Counted from the stretch's first letter, positions 10,833 to 23,080 are shown. The stretch is DNA of 64,000 nucleotides from Lichenostomus cassidix (GCA_008360975.2 CM039182.1:106692443-106756442); one strand, 5' to 3'. Notes: generated from the sequence alone by a model not told the origin. Program-made: numbers and translations.

Positions 10833-13036
10833 TTGTCCCTCACTATCAAGTATAGGTAAGGGATTTTCTGATGATGCACTTGAGAGCTCAAAATATGTCA
10901 CTGTCACTGGCAAAGAGGGAACCTGGACCAACACAAAGTGAAATTCATGGTGAAATGGAACTTGTCTGGACTGCCAGATTTCTTCTAATGCTATTCCTGC
11001 AGGGCAGGCACACCTTTTAAGTCTTTCAATTTGACCAGAACACACAGTGGAGAAGGAAACTCCCCACTGGGGTACATGTTCAGAATCAATAACAGAACTG
11101 CCTCAATCTGTTGTAAAGAGCCTGTAAGGGGACTAAAAGGATGATTAGAGCTAGGGACCACCTCTTGTGTGGAGTGCCACAAATGGTGACCAGGTTGTCA
11201 TTCTCAGGGCCTTCCTTTGTGCTCTGAAAGCCTCTGCATTACTGACACAGCTGTAGCTGCCACCAGCCAGCTACGCTGAGCACCGCGGTTCTCCTCCCTC
11301 ATTGTGGCAGCACACCGCTCTCAGCATGGGCTCTGTGCACTGACCCGATTCTAACATGGAGACTTGAAAGCAGGTAAAACGAGATATAAGACTTATAATA
11401 GCAGAAGGAGACAGCATGATCCAAATTATTGTAATACTTTCACACGTTCTGTCATCCCCAGTCTAAATAGCAAAGACAAAAAGGCAGACAGTCCTGAACC
11501 AATACGTATGTTCCCTGCTGTATTAGAGCTGCAGCAGAGATGTGGATGTGTTTGTCTTCAACTTAACAGTACCCCCGAGGACAGTTTTGTATTCAACACG
11601 ACGAAGTATCACCTTAACCAATGCTTTTCCCCTCTAGCATTACAGAGTTCCTTCAAAGTCTGCTCTGGTTCCATATTTCCAGTGTGGTCAGCTGCTCAGA
11701 GTCAGCGCCTTGAAAAAACAGGTCCCAAAATTATTGATATTCTGTCCTTTTTGCAGATTTGCATATACACAAGGCCTAGTTTGGCCAGGGAAGTTTAATT
11801 AGCTAAGACCACAAATTAACTGTTCAGATTAAATTGCTTGTATGTATCTAGCACTGTGATATTTATTTATAGAGTAATTATTATTGAATTTCTGAGATAA
11901 AAGCATTTAGACTAAAAGCACTATTATCGTTCAAATGCATATTTATGTATTTCAAACCCCAGACCCCAAACCTCCAACTACACTGAGAAAATGTTTAAAG
12001 TCACAGTAAGACTCAAAACAAAGGAAATAAATAAAACATTAAGGCTGAATATGCAGTCATGAGATTGTGAGATTCTTGCAGCTAAGGCTTTCCTCCTTAT
12101 GAAATATCTACTGAAGTGTCTAGCAGACAGTGGGTATTACTCAACATAATTATTATCCTCTTACTGTAAAACTTTCACATCACGTTTTCTATGGGTTTGT
12201 TTCTTATATGTCTTATAAAATCACACTTTTGGAAAGATTTCTGTCAGGCTCTAAGGACTGTAATGGAGCCTAGAAGCAATTCAAGTTTTTAAATATTTGC
12301 AGTCTTGGTGCAAAGTCACTGAAATTAATGGATAAAAAATACTAAAAAAAATTTATTTTCATCTATATAACTTATGCCATTAACATCACTGGCCTTTGCT
12401 CATACAATAATACTTCCTGGAATTTTCTTATTGCACTTCACATTTTGTGAACTCCTGCCTAATATTTCTTGGGGTTTCCCTGCATTTTTTTAATAACTCC
12501 TACAAAAATATGAGAAGTTTTCATCTTCATGGATTAGTGCTTTACAGGTCTTTTCTGTCCTTCTCAAAAATGTGATTGTATAAAGACTAAGTATTTGGGA
12601 ATCTATCTCCCAAAGAATTATGGACAAGTTAGGCATTTAGCTATTTTGAGAATCTTGGCCCAAACCATGGTGCTTTCCAAGGTGTTGCTCCTTGCTGACT
12701 TCTAGTAAAGGCTGAGAAGAAGCCTGTTTCAGTGTGAGGGGAAATTCTCAGAGGCAAAACACAACTCAGAAAATTCCCAAAACATTGTAGACTATGAGAT
12801 GTTTTTTTCTTGATGTATAACTCTCCGCATTCATAGTTGCAGAACCTCCTGAGATGGCCCTGAGCTTCAGCAGGTGTCTGTCTTTCTGATCTTTCTTGAT
12901 CACCTCTCATTTAATGTAATCTCTTTGTACTCAGAACTCCACCTGGGTGACACAAATCCATATATTCAAACACTTACATATTTCAGTACACCTAAAAAAG
13001 TCATGCAATTGATATTAGATTGGAAAGAAGTAATTT

Positions 13037-13066
13037 GCTTCATAAGCACTTGCTTCATAAGCACCA
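13037..13066. repeat. 15-bp tandem duplication
   Basis: GCTTCATAAGCACTT (13037-13051) is followed directly by GCTTCATAAGCACCA (13052-13066), matching at 13 of 15 positions. It looks like a local slippage or end-joining duplication. Confidence 0.7.
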
Positions 13067-15650
13067 CAGACAGTCAAGACTGTTGTCTTTGCACTAGGCT
13101 TCATCCAGTGTCTCAGGCTCCTCTGTGGAAATGGCTTTAGACCATCATCCCTCTGAATATTTAACTCAAATTTCACCTACACATCCACACATTTCATCAT
13201 CTCAAGTGTGAGCCTTGCAAGAGCTGGAAACCAACTGGCTGCAAATCATATTGATGCTAAAGAGAAATGAAAATCTTAGTCACTGCCTTCACAGTAAAGT
13301 ATAGGAAAAAAACCCAACAAACAAAGTAAAAATTTGGCTATAACTGTATGGTTTTTAAAAAAAACCCTCCAGTGGCTATGCATTCTTCATTCTAGGTTTT
13401 CAAACGGAGGATATTTGCAATCAGTGTTGACACCCTGTCCAGGAATCTTAAAGGCCATAGAAAAAGAAGAGGCCAGGCTATAGATAATCCTGAACAGTCA
13501 CTCATGTTATTACCTTTCCTTCACAGAAGGAAATACAAGTGTAAGCAGTATTGTGCTCCTTGCAAACTCAAATGCTTTCTCCTAAAAGCAGTAGCAACAG
13601 GTGAAGGTATGTAAAAGGCAACTGTAAAAAAGCTGGCAAGACTCAGTTTTGCATAGACCATAGCTATATTTTAGATTTCTGGAAACATGAATTTTGAGAA
13701 AACATCTTGGCCATGACAGTTAGAGTTATATTCTGAATTTAATTAAATTAATATCTACCAGTAAACATTGAGAAGATGCAAGAGTGCACTGGGAATTACT
13801 CCCAATGCATTCACAGAAGTTATTTCATAAGAGTCCAGAATACCCCATCAGCAAAATTAGGTCAGTAAGCATCAGTTTCTCCTGAAAGACATTTTTGACC
13901 GAAACCAATTTATGTTGTCATAGTCATGACTTTAGTATCTGACCTTTCAGGCCATGCAGAAGAAAATCGGTGGACAAATTATACCACCAAATAGGAAATC
14001 CTGCTGAAAACCTCAAACAGGAAAAATTTAACACCTTTTCTCTTCAAAGAATTTGCACACATGCTGTCTCAAAGAGTTTAGCTTTATTTTTGAAAATGGA
14101 TATCCTGCAGAGAAATCCCTGTGTCATATAGAACATGCCAATGTGACAAAAATATCAGTGACTTTACAAGACTGCAGAAAGATGGGATGTTCTGCATTAT
14201 TAGCTCAAGCAGTTTCTAGAACAATCAAGCATTACACATGACTTGTGAGGAAAGCATGAAAATTGCCAAAAAGGAATGTCAGTTTGACCTCCAGTCACTC
14301 TTATATTTCAGAAAAGCTTAGCATGACGATAAACACTCAAACTGAGAACTGCTGCACACAGTGTCTGCCTTAATCTGTTCATAATCTTGGATTACTTTCC
14401 AGATCTTCCCTGGTTTAGCAGCTTCTGTCAAGATGTAAATAAAGGAGATCATGTGGAGATTCCTTCTACCAGTCATGGAGATGTCACTTGTTCACTGACT
14501 AGCTGGCAGGTTTTCATAGCAAGATTTCTGAGCCACTGGAATTTGTACCTGTTGCCTAAGTGACTAGTAACCCACTCTAAGAATGAAAAAGTTACTGAGG
14601 TGCCAAGGGACAGTGTCTAGGAATGAGAAATATTTGACAGTGAAAAAATATGTGTTTGTAGTGATGTTTGGTTCATTTTTCCAGGGTGAGCTGAAATTGC
14701 AGAAGGCAGACTGAGATCACTAAAACTCTTTTGCACATGGATTAACTTGTAATTCACTTACTCATGCATGTGGGAATACCAACTTCCTTCAGCAATAATG
14801 CGGTTTATGCTTCTGCTCTTGTGTTTTGATAAAAGTCATGAGATTAAAAATCCTCCCTAGTGACTGCCATCCAGAGCTGAAATGTAAGAAAGTGGATCAT
14901 ATATGGTACCTAGAAGCCACAGCAACTGCATTTTTATTCAAAAAATAAGAGATCAGTTTTAATGTGACATGGCTTCTCATGGGATATACTAATCCTGCTC
15001 AGAAGAATTAGCTCACTTGGCTCAATTGCTGCTTCGGGACTTACAAATAAAGCACATTCAAGCGATACATATTTGCACAGTATCAAGAACAGTGTCATTT
15101 ATGCTTTAAGGTGTCCCATAATGTAAACCCTAGTTATGGAGAAAATTCTAATCACATTAACATAGCTTTATACTAAAGCAGTAAATGTTTTACAGGAGAA
15201 GCAGTAAACTTTATTTTGTTTAGTGTTTTTACACATTCTGGTCCCAGACCATAAGAATAAATATGGGCATTGCAGTTAGATAAACAAGTCACGAGATACA
15301 GAGGTTACAGCAAATCCCTGCTCATCAAGGTGCTTAGGCTTTGTTCTCTCTGCCCTGACTAACCAAATTAATTACATTAATTATGCAGGACTCTGTCCTC
15401 TCACTTTTAGGGCGGCATCCTATCCATGTCTCAGTGCCTTCACTGCTCCTACTCCTTGAGCAGTTCCTGCCAGGTGAGCAGTGCCATAATTCCCAATAAC
15501 AAGAGAAACTAAGCTGTGGGAGCAAGAGTGGCAGAGCAGGCCCTGAGAAGGAGAAGAATACCATTATCTCTCACTGGCCTGCTGCTGCTCTGGCAGCTGC
15601 AGACCTGAGCATTAAAATGGGAGGCCATGTGAAAAACAGATTGAGAGGGA

Positions 15651-15664
15651 CACACACACACACA
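15651..15664. repeat. (CA)7 microsatellite
   Basis: Seven uninterrupted CA units are followed by GAGTGT. Confidence 0.85.
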
Positions 15665-16769
15665 GAGTGTATTTCATGAGAGACTGGGAAGAACAAGACA
15701 AGAGATAATCTCATTCTTTAGGGAAGATAAGACAGGCTGTTTAAAACAATATAATGTTATCTGCTCTAAGTAACAAGTACTAACACAAAATTTAACAAGC
15801 ATTGCTTACTGTAGGAAGCTTAATTACTCTTCAAAATGCATTCAATACAAAATTTCTCTAGCTGATTGCTTCTCTTGAATGTCAATGCATTATGTTGTAG
15901 CCACTTCAGTAGAAACTGCTATGTAGCAGCCAAATTTTCTTCTGCTCCATAAGTGACATGTCATGAAAAATTATTTAATGAGCTGCTGCATTCTGCATCT
16001 GTGTAAATAACTTTCATGTAAACATGCATTACAGATGATCAATGTGGCTTCCTCAGTGCTGAGAGCAGTCAGCAGTTATGACTGCATGAAGTGCTTCAGG
16101 GTGTTGTGGGAAGATGGAGATTTAGAGTGGATTCTGCAGTAGCTTCTACTGATTGCAACTTGGCTTGCTACAAACCCACTCTCCCTACCCTTCCAGACAT
16201 CCTTTCATATCTCCCCCTCTCTTCAGTCACCTGTGAGTGAAGGACTTTGCTTCCTCCTTCACCTTTCAAGAAAGCATTTTTCCTGGCACCTGTGGTTCAT
16301 GGATCTGCAGCTGCTGAGTAACTTGCACCAGAGAGGAGACATTACCATGTGTAGGGACAGGCAGGGAAGTACAAGGTAGAATAGGCAACACCCAGGTAAA
16401 GAAATACAGAGAAATATTAAGAAAGATGATTCTAGGAGAGATGGCTGAGGCTGGTGGTACTGCTATCAAAATGGTTCAGGTACCAGTTTAGAGCACTGGA
16501 GGATGTTTCTGTGAACCTCCCGGGGCACTCAAATGGCAGGATTTGTGTGGTACCTGAAGCAGGTGTCATGGTGTGGGAGGGAGGTGGCACAGAGGAACAG
16601 TGTGAACCTGCTCCCAAGGTGGCAAAAGGGGTAGAAAGCAACATGGAAAAGAGACTATATTTGTGATCCATTTCTGCCCTGTTTTAGTACAGTCCAATGT
16701 ATGTTTTTGCAATGCTTGCAATTGTTTCTAAGGAGAAGTCTTGTCTCTCATTTTTTGTCGACCATATAG

Positions 16770-16830
16770 CTGACATATATGTTATATATATACACCATAT
16801 AAAGCATTATATTTTACACAATATATATTT
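16770..16830. repeat. TA-rich low-complexity patch
   Basis: Alternating TATATA runs interrupted by ACACCA and GCATTA make a short AT-only patch that may unwind easily. There is no gene context. Confidence 0.6.
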
Positions 16831-19742
16831 CTTTTAGGAATGGAAATACATCCTGATCTTGCATGATATGCAGGAACAGATTTCCCATGCAAGACTGCAT
16901 CTGACTTTCACAGTACATGTACTTTTGATGTTGCTGCTGGTAAAGTGGATGACTTTCAAGACATTAGCTGTTGAACAGATAGATTTTCGCTGCAGACAGA
17001 CACATTACCAATCTTCATAAAAAAGCCTTAGCTGGCTTTTGAACTATGCTATGACCACATTAAAAGCTCTGAATTTTAAAGAGAAATTTGCAGCATGAAA
17101 GGGAGTCTGCTAAAATCAAAACATTTTGGTTTTGCAGAGGTCACTGATGTAACTGCTTTCAGCTGGGGCTCATGGTTTTTGAGCATTAATCAGCAGTGAA
17201 AGCAAGCAAGATATAACATGCTATTCTTTTGAGCTGCCTCAGCTACATCACTGAAATAGAGAAATCTGAGCATGAGACATTTAGAAAAACTTTGCTTACT
17301 CTTGGGGAGAAAAAAAACCCCTCAAAGTAATATCTTGAGTCATGCTACTGTACCACTGATATTAAGAGACAAAGTTAATCCTGTTTGTGCCTGAAGTTTG
17401 CAGTGGGAGCATCTCACTAATGGCTAAGGTGACTGTCAATATGTAGTCTGAGGTGTGGGCTCTGAAAACTCTACAACCCCCACTTTTCCCCCTGCAAGAA
17501 GTATATGTCAGTCTCTAAATTGTTAAAAAGCAAATGCAGCTGGGAGTCATCAGACTAACAGGCAACATGTATGTCAGAAAAAGCAATAGGATGTTGGCTT
17601 TGGAGTCTGACCTCATCTTAATCTTCCCCAGAAAGAAGAAAACAGCCCAACAAATTGCCTTTGCCCAGGGCTCTGCTCCCAAGTTCCAGGTGATGCCCAC
17701 TCAGATGGGACTTGTCAAGTGATGAAAACCCCCTGTCAGAAGATAATGGCTAGCAGGCAGTTTTCTCCCCAGGTCTGTTATCTGCCCAGCAAAGTTTGCA
17801 GTAATTGCAAAATTCGTTTCTGAAAGGGTTTCTTCTATTGTGCTTGTCACAGCTCTGACACGTTAAGTAGGACAAAGACCAGGACAAACATGACGTATAC
17901 CCTAAAGACAAATAGCTGTCCGACTTTTCTCCAGCTGGAAACAATCCCAAATTCTCAGCAGATGATACATGCACCACACATCCTCCAGTATCACAAACCC
18001 CAATGAGTCTGTCATTCTTGCAGCAATTACAATGTTAGGTTAAGCTAAAAGAAGGGATTTAAGACTTTGAGGCATGAAAAAATGACAAACCGAAGAAATT
18101 TGGAGTTGGATAACATGCCAAGCACTCAATTCGGAAATCAAAACAAAATTAATTTCTATGTCTTCATTACTTGTGACAACAGCCTCGCTACAGCTCAACT
18201 CACTGGCTGAAAACCCGCTGCTGCCACCCGGTGTTACTCTGCCAGCATTGGCCTGCATTTACTGGGAGCAAGGACTGGACTAGACCTGCAACACTAGGAG
18301 CCCCAAGACAGGTGTTTATGGCTTCTTGCAGAAGAGAATAGAGGACATGGCAATTTATGTATGGATTTGTGTGTGTACGTGTTGATCCCAGCTATCTAAG
18401 GCATCGAGTTGGGATGATCTTAAAAAAAAAAAATAAAACATGGTGGGAATAAAAAGGAAATAACTGTGGGTGCTTAGTTATTGAATATAAGAAGCAAGCA
18501 ATCAGTAGATAGACTATTTTATTTGATTTGAAATCTCATGCAAGTATATTAAATCCCCATGAAATGAGTGAGGAGCAGGTGACTAGCAATATCATACCTC
18601 TTTTCATTTAAATAATCCACTTTCTTTCAAGTTTCATTTCATGAATTTTCTTCAGTGGTGCTGCTTTGCTAAGCAAAACCTAATGCATTTGTTACAGCCC
18701 AGGGAATGAGCTGCAGGTTGAAAGGTAGATTGAGAAGAAAAGCATACATTCATTGTGATTTTCCAGGTGATCAGTAATATTCAGGAGTCTAACTTGCCTT
18801 GCACTCCAAATTGATTGTTTTACCCAAGATAATTAAAACCTACATTCTCTGAGTGCAGCAGCTGCTTGTGAATGTCAATGTTTTGGCCAGAAGCCTTTTC
18901 TCAAGACAATTCACAATGCAGTATTGTTAATATGCTGTCCTGTGGGGAGCATGTTGTGATTGAGAGACTTCTGCTCATCAGACCATATTCATTATATTCA
19001 GTTTTGCACTGAGTTATTCTTCTGTGACAGGTAGGGTTTCATTTTGTTCAGAGGAAATCGAGCTAAACATTGTTTTGTATCACATCCTCTTGAGAAGGAG
19101 CAATGTAGGAATGCAAAAATAGGGAGGAGAAATTTAGCTCTGTAGGGTTACTGGGCTTTTCTTGCGTGAAATAATAGAGCTGTTTGATTGCTAGAACATC
19201 AGGCAGGTTCCGGCAGAAAACACCATCATCCTTAGGAATGACACAGTATGTAGATTATGAAAAAAATTTGAAAACAAGTAACAAAATAATTTATACTGTG
19301 CAAGATACCTCCAATCCCTGGACTTTCCCAAGCCTGTAATGAAATTTGCCAAAACCACAGCCAAAAAAATAGAAACAGCTTGGGTGACATTGCACCAGCT
19401 GGCTAAACCAAATTGTTGCCTTCTAGCTTTCCATCAGAGTTGGTGACTATGATTCCCTTGCTCTGACCCCAGTGGCTGCTCCAGCCTCTGCTGAGGCAAT
19501 TCAGCCCACTAGAATGGCAGAGGTCCACTCACTGCTCTATTATGTTGTCGTTAGCCAGATGCACTGGCTCGCAACAGGGCTAGATAAGCTTTGCAGATGG
19601 CAGAAAGAAAACAAGAAGTGTGAGAAAATTGGAGGCAAGGATCAAATGCTCCTGCTACAGAACTCCAGTCATGCAACTCCTCACTGTCAGTGCTTTGCTT
19701 ACAAACAACCTTGTTAATTGTTAGGTAGAATTTTAGAGACTG

Positions 19743-19770
19743 CATCTTTAATAAAGATGTCTTTATTAAA
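19743..19770. repeat. Nested perfect palindromes
   Basis: TTTAATAAAGA (19747-19757) and TCTTTATTAAA (19760-19770) are perfect 11-bp inverted repeats with a 2-bp spacer. The left part is also inside a second palindrome, CATCTTT/AAAGATG (19743-19759), so two alternative hairpins compete for the same bases. Both strands also carry an AATAAA hexamer here (AATAAA at 19750-19755 on +). Confidence 0.75.
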
Positions 19771-20190
19771 CAGCAACAAGACCTTCGTTCTGGGGAGAAG
19801 GCTACAGAAGAGTAGGCTGTCAGCACAAACTCACATTTGGCTCTGGAATCTGAGCAGAGATTGACAGCCACACGAAAGAAATGGGGACATCTTCACTGAT
19901 GTTGGTGTGATTGGAGGTGATTATCAGCTCTCACAGCAGGGAGTGCGTTTAATTTTTCAGGAGGTATTTTGACCTTGCCAGCTAAGAAATTGCTCAAGGA
20001 AGATATCTGCTTATGAAAGCTTACTTAAGCATATCCACCCTCCCAGCTCCTGTATGGTAGCAAGGCATTTCCAACTGCACATTCTTCTCCTGTCTTGATG
20101 TGAGGGGAAGGATAACCAGCCCTGGTGAACACTGTTTTGATCTTTTTTAAGCTATTTATTAATGAATTCAAATCATGATCTCCTTGAGAC

Positions 20191-20255
20191 ACAGAATCAT
20201 AGAATGTCTCATACTTGACAGACACCTGGACTCATTTTCTCCGACCCTATTCTCT
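20191..20255 (-). mobile_element. CR1 3'-terminal fragment, reverse orientation
   Basis: The sequence starts ACAGAATCATAGAATGTCTC and continues through CACCTGGACTCATTTTCT to CCGACCCT. This is the reverse complement of the CR1 3' terminus (terminal ATTCTATGATTCTGT-type repeat preceded by the conserved 3' stem). Only the last 65 bp or so are recognisable, so it is a very short or strongly decayed copy. Confidence 0.55.
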
Positions 20256-20545
20256 CAGCAGAGCTAATATGAGTCCTGATTTCCTAGGATAGTATTAGAT
20301 ATGACAGAGCAAAACAAGGAATAGGCCCTAGAAAAAGAGATAGTGACAAGGAAAGCTTCCAATACTTTGTAAAGCCAGCATCCAGCTCACCAGAGTGCTC
20401 TCTAAGCAACATCTGAACACAGACATCAAAGAAGACCCCAGGTAACGCAAAATCATCCCTACCTGTCCTACTAGCCTAGCACAAGGGAGAGTTTTAATAG
20501 TGACTGAGAAGGAAGGTGACCTTTATCCTTCTCCATCTCATATTG

Positions 20546-21060
20546 CAGACAACCCTGACATTGAGTTTTGTGTCCAGTTTTGGGCTACTCTCTCCAAGAA
20601 ACACATTGAGGTGCTGGAGCATTCTCTGGTGTCCAGAGAAGGACAACGGAGATGGTGAAGTATCTGGAGCACAAACCCTATTAGGAGTGGCTGAGGGAGC
20701 TGGGGTTGCTTAGCCTAGGGAGAAGGAGGCTCAGGGGAGACCTTATCATTCTCTACAACCACCTGAAAGGAGACTGGAGCTAGGTGGGGCTCAACCTCTT
20801 CCGCCAGGCAACAAGTGACAGGACATAGCCCCAAGCTGCACCAGAGAAGGTTTGGATTAGACATCAGGAGGAATTTCTTCATGGAAAGGGTTGTGCAACA
20901 TTGGAAACAGGGTGGTATTGGAGTCACCAAACTAGGAGGTATTCGAGAAACGACTGGATGTAACACTTAGTGCTATAGCTTAGTTGACATGATGGTGCTT
21001 TGTCAAAGGTTGGATTCAGTGATCTTGGGGTTTTTTTTCTAACCTTATTGATTCTATGAT
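20546..21060 (+). mobile_element. CR1 LINE 3' end
   Basis: Translation from 20560 gives IEFCVQFWA then KKHIEVLE, the conserved C-terminal part of CR1 ORF2. The following DNA matches the rest of the CR1 3' region: GGCTGAGGGAGCTGGGGTTG near 20690-20710, GGATTAGACATCAGGAGGAA near 20853-20872, and the end GATTCTATGAT at 21050-21060. Frame breaks and stops interrupt the coding part, and a small deletion follows GGAAACAGG near 20910. An insertion-expanded T8 run lies at 21031-21038. The copy is 5'-truncated and dead. Its left border is uncertain by tens of bases. It differs from the copy at 10.3 kb enough to suggest another CR1 subfamily. Confidence 0.85.
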
Positions 21061-22843
21061 CAAATTCATTAATGGAATTCAAACAGTCACCTGTAGCAGT
21101 TAAATGCAAGATCCCATATACTCAGGCAGCTCCTATGAAGAAATGGCTGAGAATCAATGTTCCTGTTAAGCTTTTGATGACAAGCATGTCAAATCTTCCT
21201 TTGTGCTGCTCCTTCCTCTCAAAATTCTGAAAAGTTAATGTTTGAATTGAGGCTCCAATATTTCTGTAGAGAAGGGAGCTTCAAAGCAATATGAATACAG
21301 CATGCAGCCAAGTCAATAAACATGTGTGATACAAAGTGAGAGCACTGGCAGAGACAGGAAAAGAACACTAAGAAAAGACATGTCTAAGTCCCAATGTAGA
21401 TGGTAAAATATGGGTCAATTTTCACATAAAAATGATTGGAATTATGTTGGAATACTCTTCGTAAATATCAAAATGTTTTACAAAGAACTGTTTATTATCA
21501 GTTCCATATCTTGTTTCACATATGAGAAAACTGAAATTTAGATGTCTCTATCTTTCCTTGTGCCCCAGTGACTAGTACTAATAGAGTGTGAATTCTGAAA
21601 TCTGAGCACTTGAAAGACTGAAGGAAATCTCTTAGAAAACTCCCTTACTTCAACCAGTTCTGCAAGAGTAGATCCTGGACTTAACAAGCTCCTGTTCTGT
21701 TTCCCTCTCTCATGTCCCAGCCTTCATTCATTTTGCAAGCCCTTTGGTAATACTGTTTCTACAGAAGCTTTGGCTCTTCTGAAATAAAATGAAAAGCTGT
21801 TTCTTCATGGCAAGTTAGCTCTATCAGAGAAGAAAAAATCAACAGCTTATTTAAGCTTTCATTATTTAATTCAAATTAAATATGGCTATTTAATTACAGT
21901 TATGACTGAAATTCTATTGCATTGCAGTGGTATCTCTGTGAAAATATAGCAAATTGATTAGCAATGAAGGAGCAAATAATGTTAGCTGAGTTTGAACACA
22001 AGCAGTAACCTCCTCTTAAATGCCCATTAACTGTTGCTTCATTGATAATAAATTATGATAGACCATGTAAGAACTACCTGAATATTAAATGGTCTTACAA
22101 GGGATGCACAGGTAAGAAGTACAAGATTAATTCATACTAACAGGATAAAAAGTCTTTGCAATGAAAGAATGATTCAGAGAACAGTCTGAAAAAAAGTTTA
22201 TTACATTATCTTCATGACCCATCAAAAGACATAAAAATGCAACAGGACAAATTATGGCATCCTCTGCTAAGCTTTGCTGCATCAGATGTGGTCAACAATA
22301 ACTTAAGGAGACTCCTGCCTTCCTCATCAAAAAAGAGAGAATGTGTCCATTTGACAAACTCCATATCAAGTTGAGGAGAGGAAACCCCTTGGACTAAAAG
22401 GCAACATCTAATAGATCACCACATTTACATTGCAAACGAAATAATAATCAGGACAGGACCCCAGACTGGCTGGTCAGTGAATATTAAACATCTCTTGTGA
22501 TTATCCAGAGTTCTCCAGAATTCTGGGACGGCACAAATATCCGTGTAACATTTCAATACACCAGTAGAGGCCACCACACACTTCACAAAACTAACAGACC
22601 GCCTGGTCAATCAGTTCACTCATTTCCAAGTCGGGTGAGAACTCCGGGCTGGATCCCACCAGGACTGGGTTGCTGTTCTCATACTCCAGCGGAAGTGCCT
22701 GCTTCTTGAGAAGCTAATTTATTCTCAAGTACTTTCCCCCTAGTTTATCTCCTTTCTCCTACAACCCAGTATTCTATCCCATACCAGTTCAAATTCTTTC
22801 TCAAGATCCCATCTTTGTGTTATGTTCCCTTCCAAATATGCCA
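21061..22843. other. Unique sequence, no gene seen
   Basis: No exon was recognised. The only element suspected is the MIR/L2-like relic at about 21470-21580. The remainder is AT-rich unique sequence, with open frames under 72 codons. Confidence 0.55.
21470..21580 (-). mobile_element. Possible ancient MIR/L2-type relic
   Basis: The run CACATATGAGAAAACTGAAA (21518-21537), preceded by TTTACAAAGAACTGTTTATTAT and followed about 30 bp later by a TTGTGCCCCAGTGACTAG-like stretch, resembles the reverse complement of the amniote MIR/L2 3' region (ACAGATGAGGAAACTGAGG, then the TGACTTGCCC-like part). The match is short and diverged, so this is only a suggestion. Confidence 0.3.
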
Positions 22844-22850
22844 CTGAGAT

Positions 22851-22862
22851 TGGTTCAGTTGG
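22851..22862 (+). promoter_or_regulatory. SINE Pol III A box
   Basis: TGGTTCAGTTGG fits the TRGYNNARNNGG consensus at every fixed position. It marks tRNA position 8 and so fixes the head start near 22844. Confidence 0.7.
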
Positions 22863-22895
22863 TTAGAGCATGGTGTTAATAATGCCAGGGTTGTG

Positions 22896-22906
22896 GGTTT
22901 GGTGCC
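22896..22906 (+). promoter_or_regulatory. SINE Pol III B box (degenerate)
   Basis: GGTTTGGTGCC aligns with GGTTCRANNCC but has T for the conserved C and G for the conserved A. Transcription from this copy is probably weakened. Confidence 0.55.
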
Positions 22907-22980
22907 TATATGGACCATTCCCTTAAGGCTAGGACTCAGTGTTCCATGGGGGTCCCTTCCAACTCAGAATATTCTGTGAT

Positions 22981-23080
22981 TCTGTGAAATTCTGTGAAAT
23001 TCTGTGAAATTCTGTGAAATTCTGTGAAATTCTGTGAAATTCTGTGAAATTCTGTGAAATTCTGTGAAATTCTGTGAAAT
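22981..23080 (+). repeat. Ten perfect tandem copies of TCTGTGAAAT (SINE tail)
   Basis: Exactly ten uninterrupted 10-bp units follow one variant unit (ATTCTGTGAT, 22971-22980). CR1-type tails normally hold only two to four shorter units, so this tail has expanded as a minisatellite after or during insertion. The array makes a chance repetitive open frame on the minus strand (22936-23148), which is not a gene. Confidence 0.95.

Larger units (their letters stand above)
10833..20190. other. Unique sequence with microsatellites, no gene seen
   Basis: Over 9 kb contain no recognisable exon or transposon. The 144-codon open frame at 11364-11798 (+) has low-complexity-free but unfamiliar sequence, no signal peptide or domain, and no supporting promoter or splice context, so I treat it as chance. 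Noted structure: a 15-bp tandem duplication at 13037-13066, a (CA)7 run at 15651-15664, a TA-rich patch at about 16770-16830, an A12 run at 18422-18433, and the palindrome at 19743-19770. Diverged repeats may be present but unseen. Confidence 0.55.
22844..23080 (+). mobile_element. tRNA-Ile-derived SINE with CR1-type tail
   Basis: The head is a decayed tRNA-Ile. A perfect Pol III A box (TGGTTCAGTTGG, 22851-22862) is followed by an anticodon arm with loop TTAATAA and anticodon AAT (22878-22880), a B-box-like GGTTTGGTGCC (22896-22906), and the tRNA end TGGACCA (22911-22917). The tRNA part is joined to about 60 bp ending GGTCCCTTCCAACTCAGAAT and ATTCTGTGAT, which is a CR1 3' end, so the CR1 reverse transcriptase would have mobilised it. 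Tail repeats follow. This architecture is that of the passerine tRNA-Ile/CR1 SINEs (TguSINE1-like) and is the main argument for a songbird source. The 5' acceptor half no longer pairs with the 3' half, so it is not a functional tRNA. No target duplication was evident, as is usual for CR1-driven insertion. Confidence 0.85.

Noticed and set aside
11364..11798. 144-codon open frame on the + strand in unique sequence
   Set aside because: No domain, signal peptide, promoter or splice context. A frame of this size is expected by chance in 64 kb read six ways.
22844..22917. tRNA-Ile(AAT) gene
   Set aside because: The acceptor stem no longer pairs, the B box is mutated, and it is fused to a CR1 tail, so it is a SINE head.
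22981..23080. Regular direct repeats resembling a CRISPR or satellite array
   Set aside because: Units are 10 bp with no spacers and directly continue a CR1-type SINE tail in vertebrate DNA.
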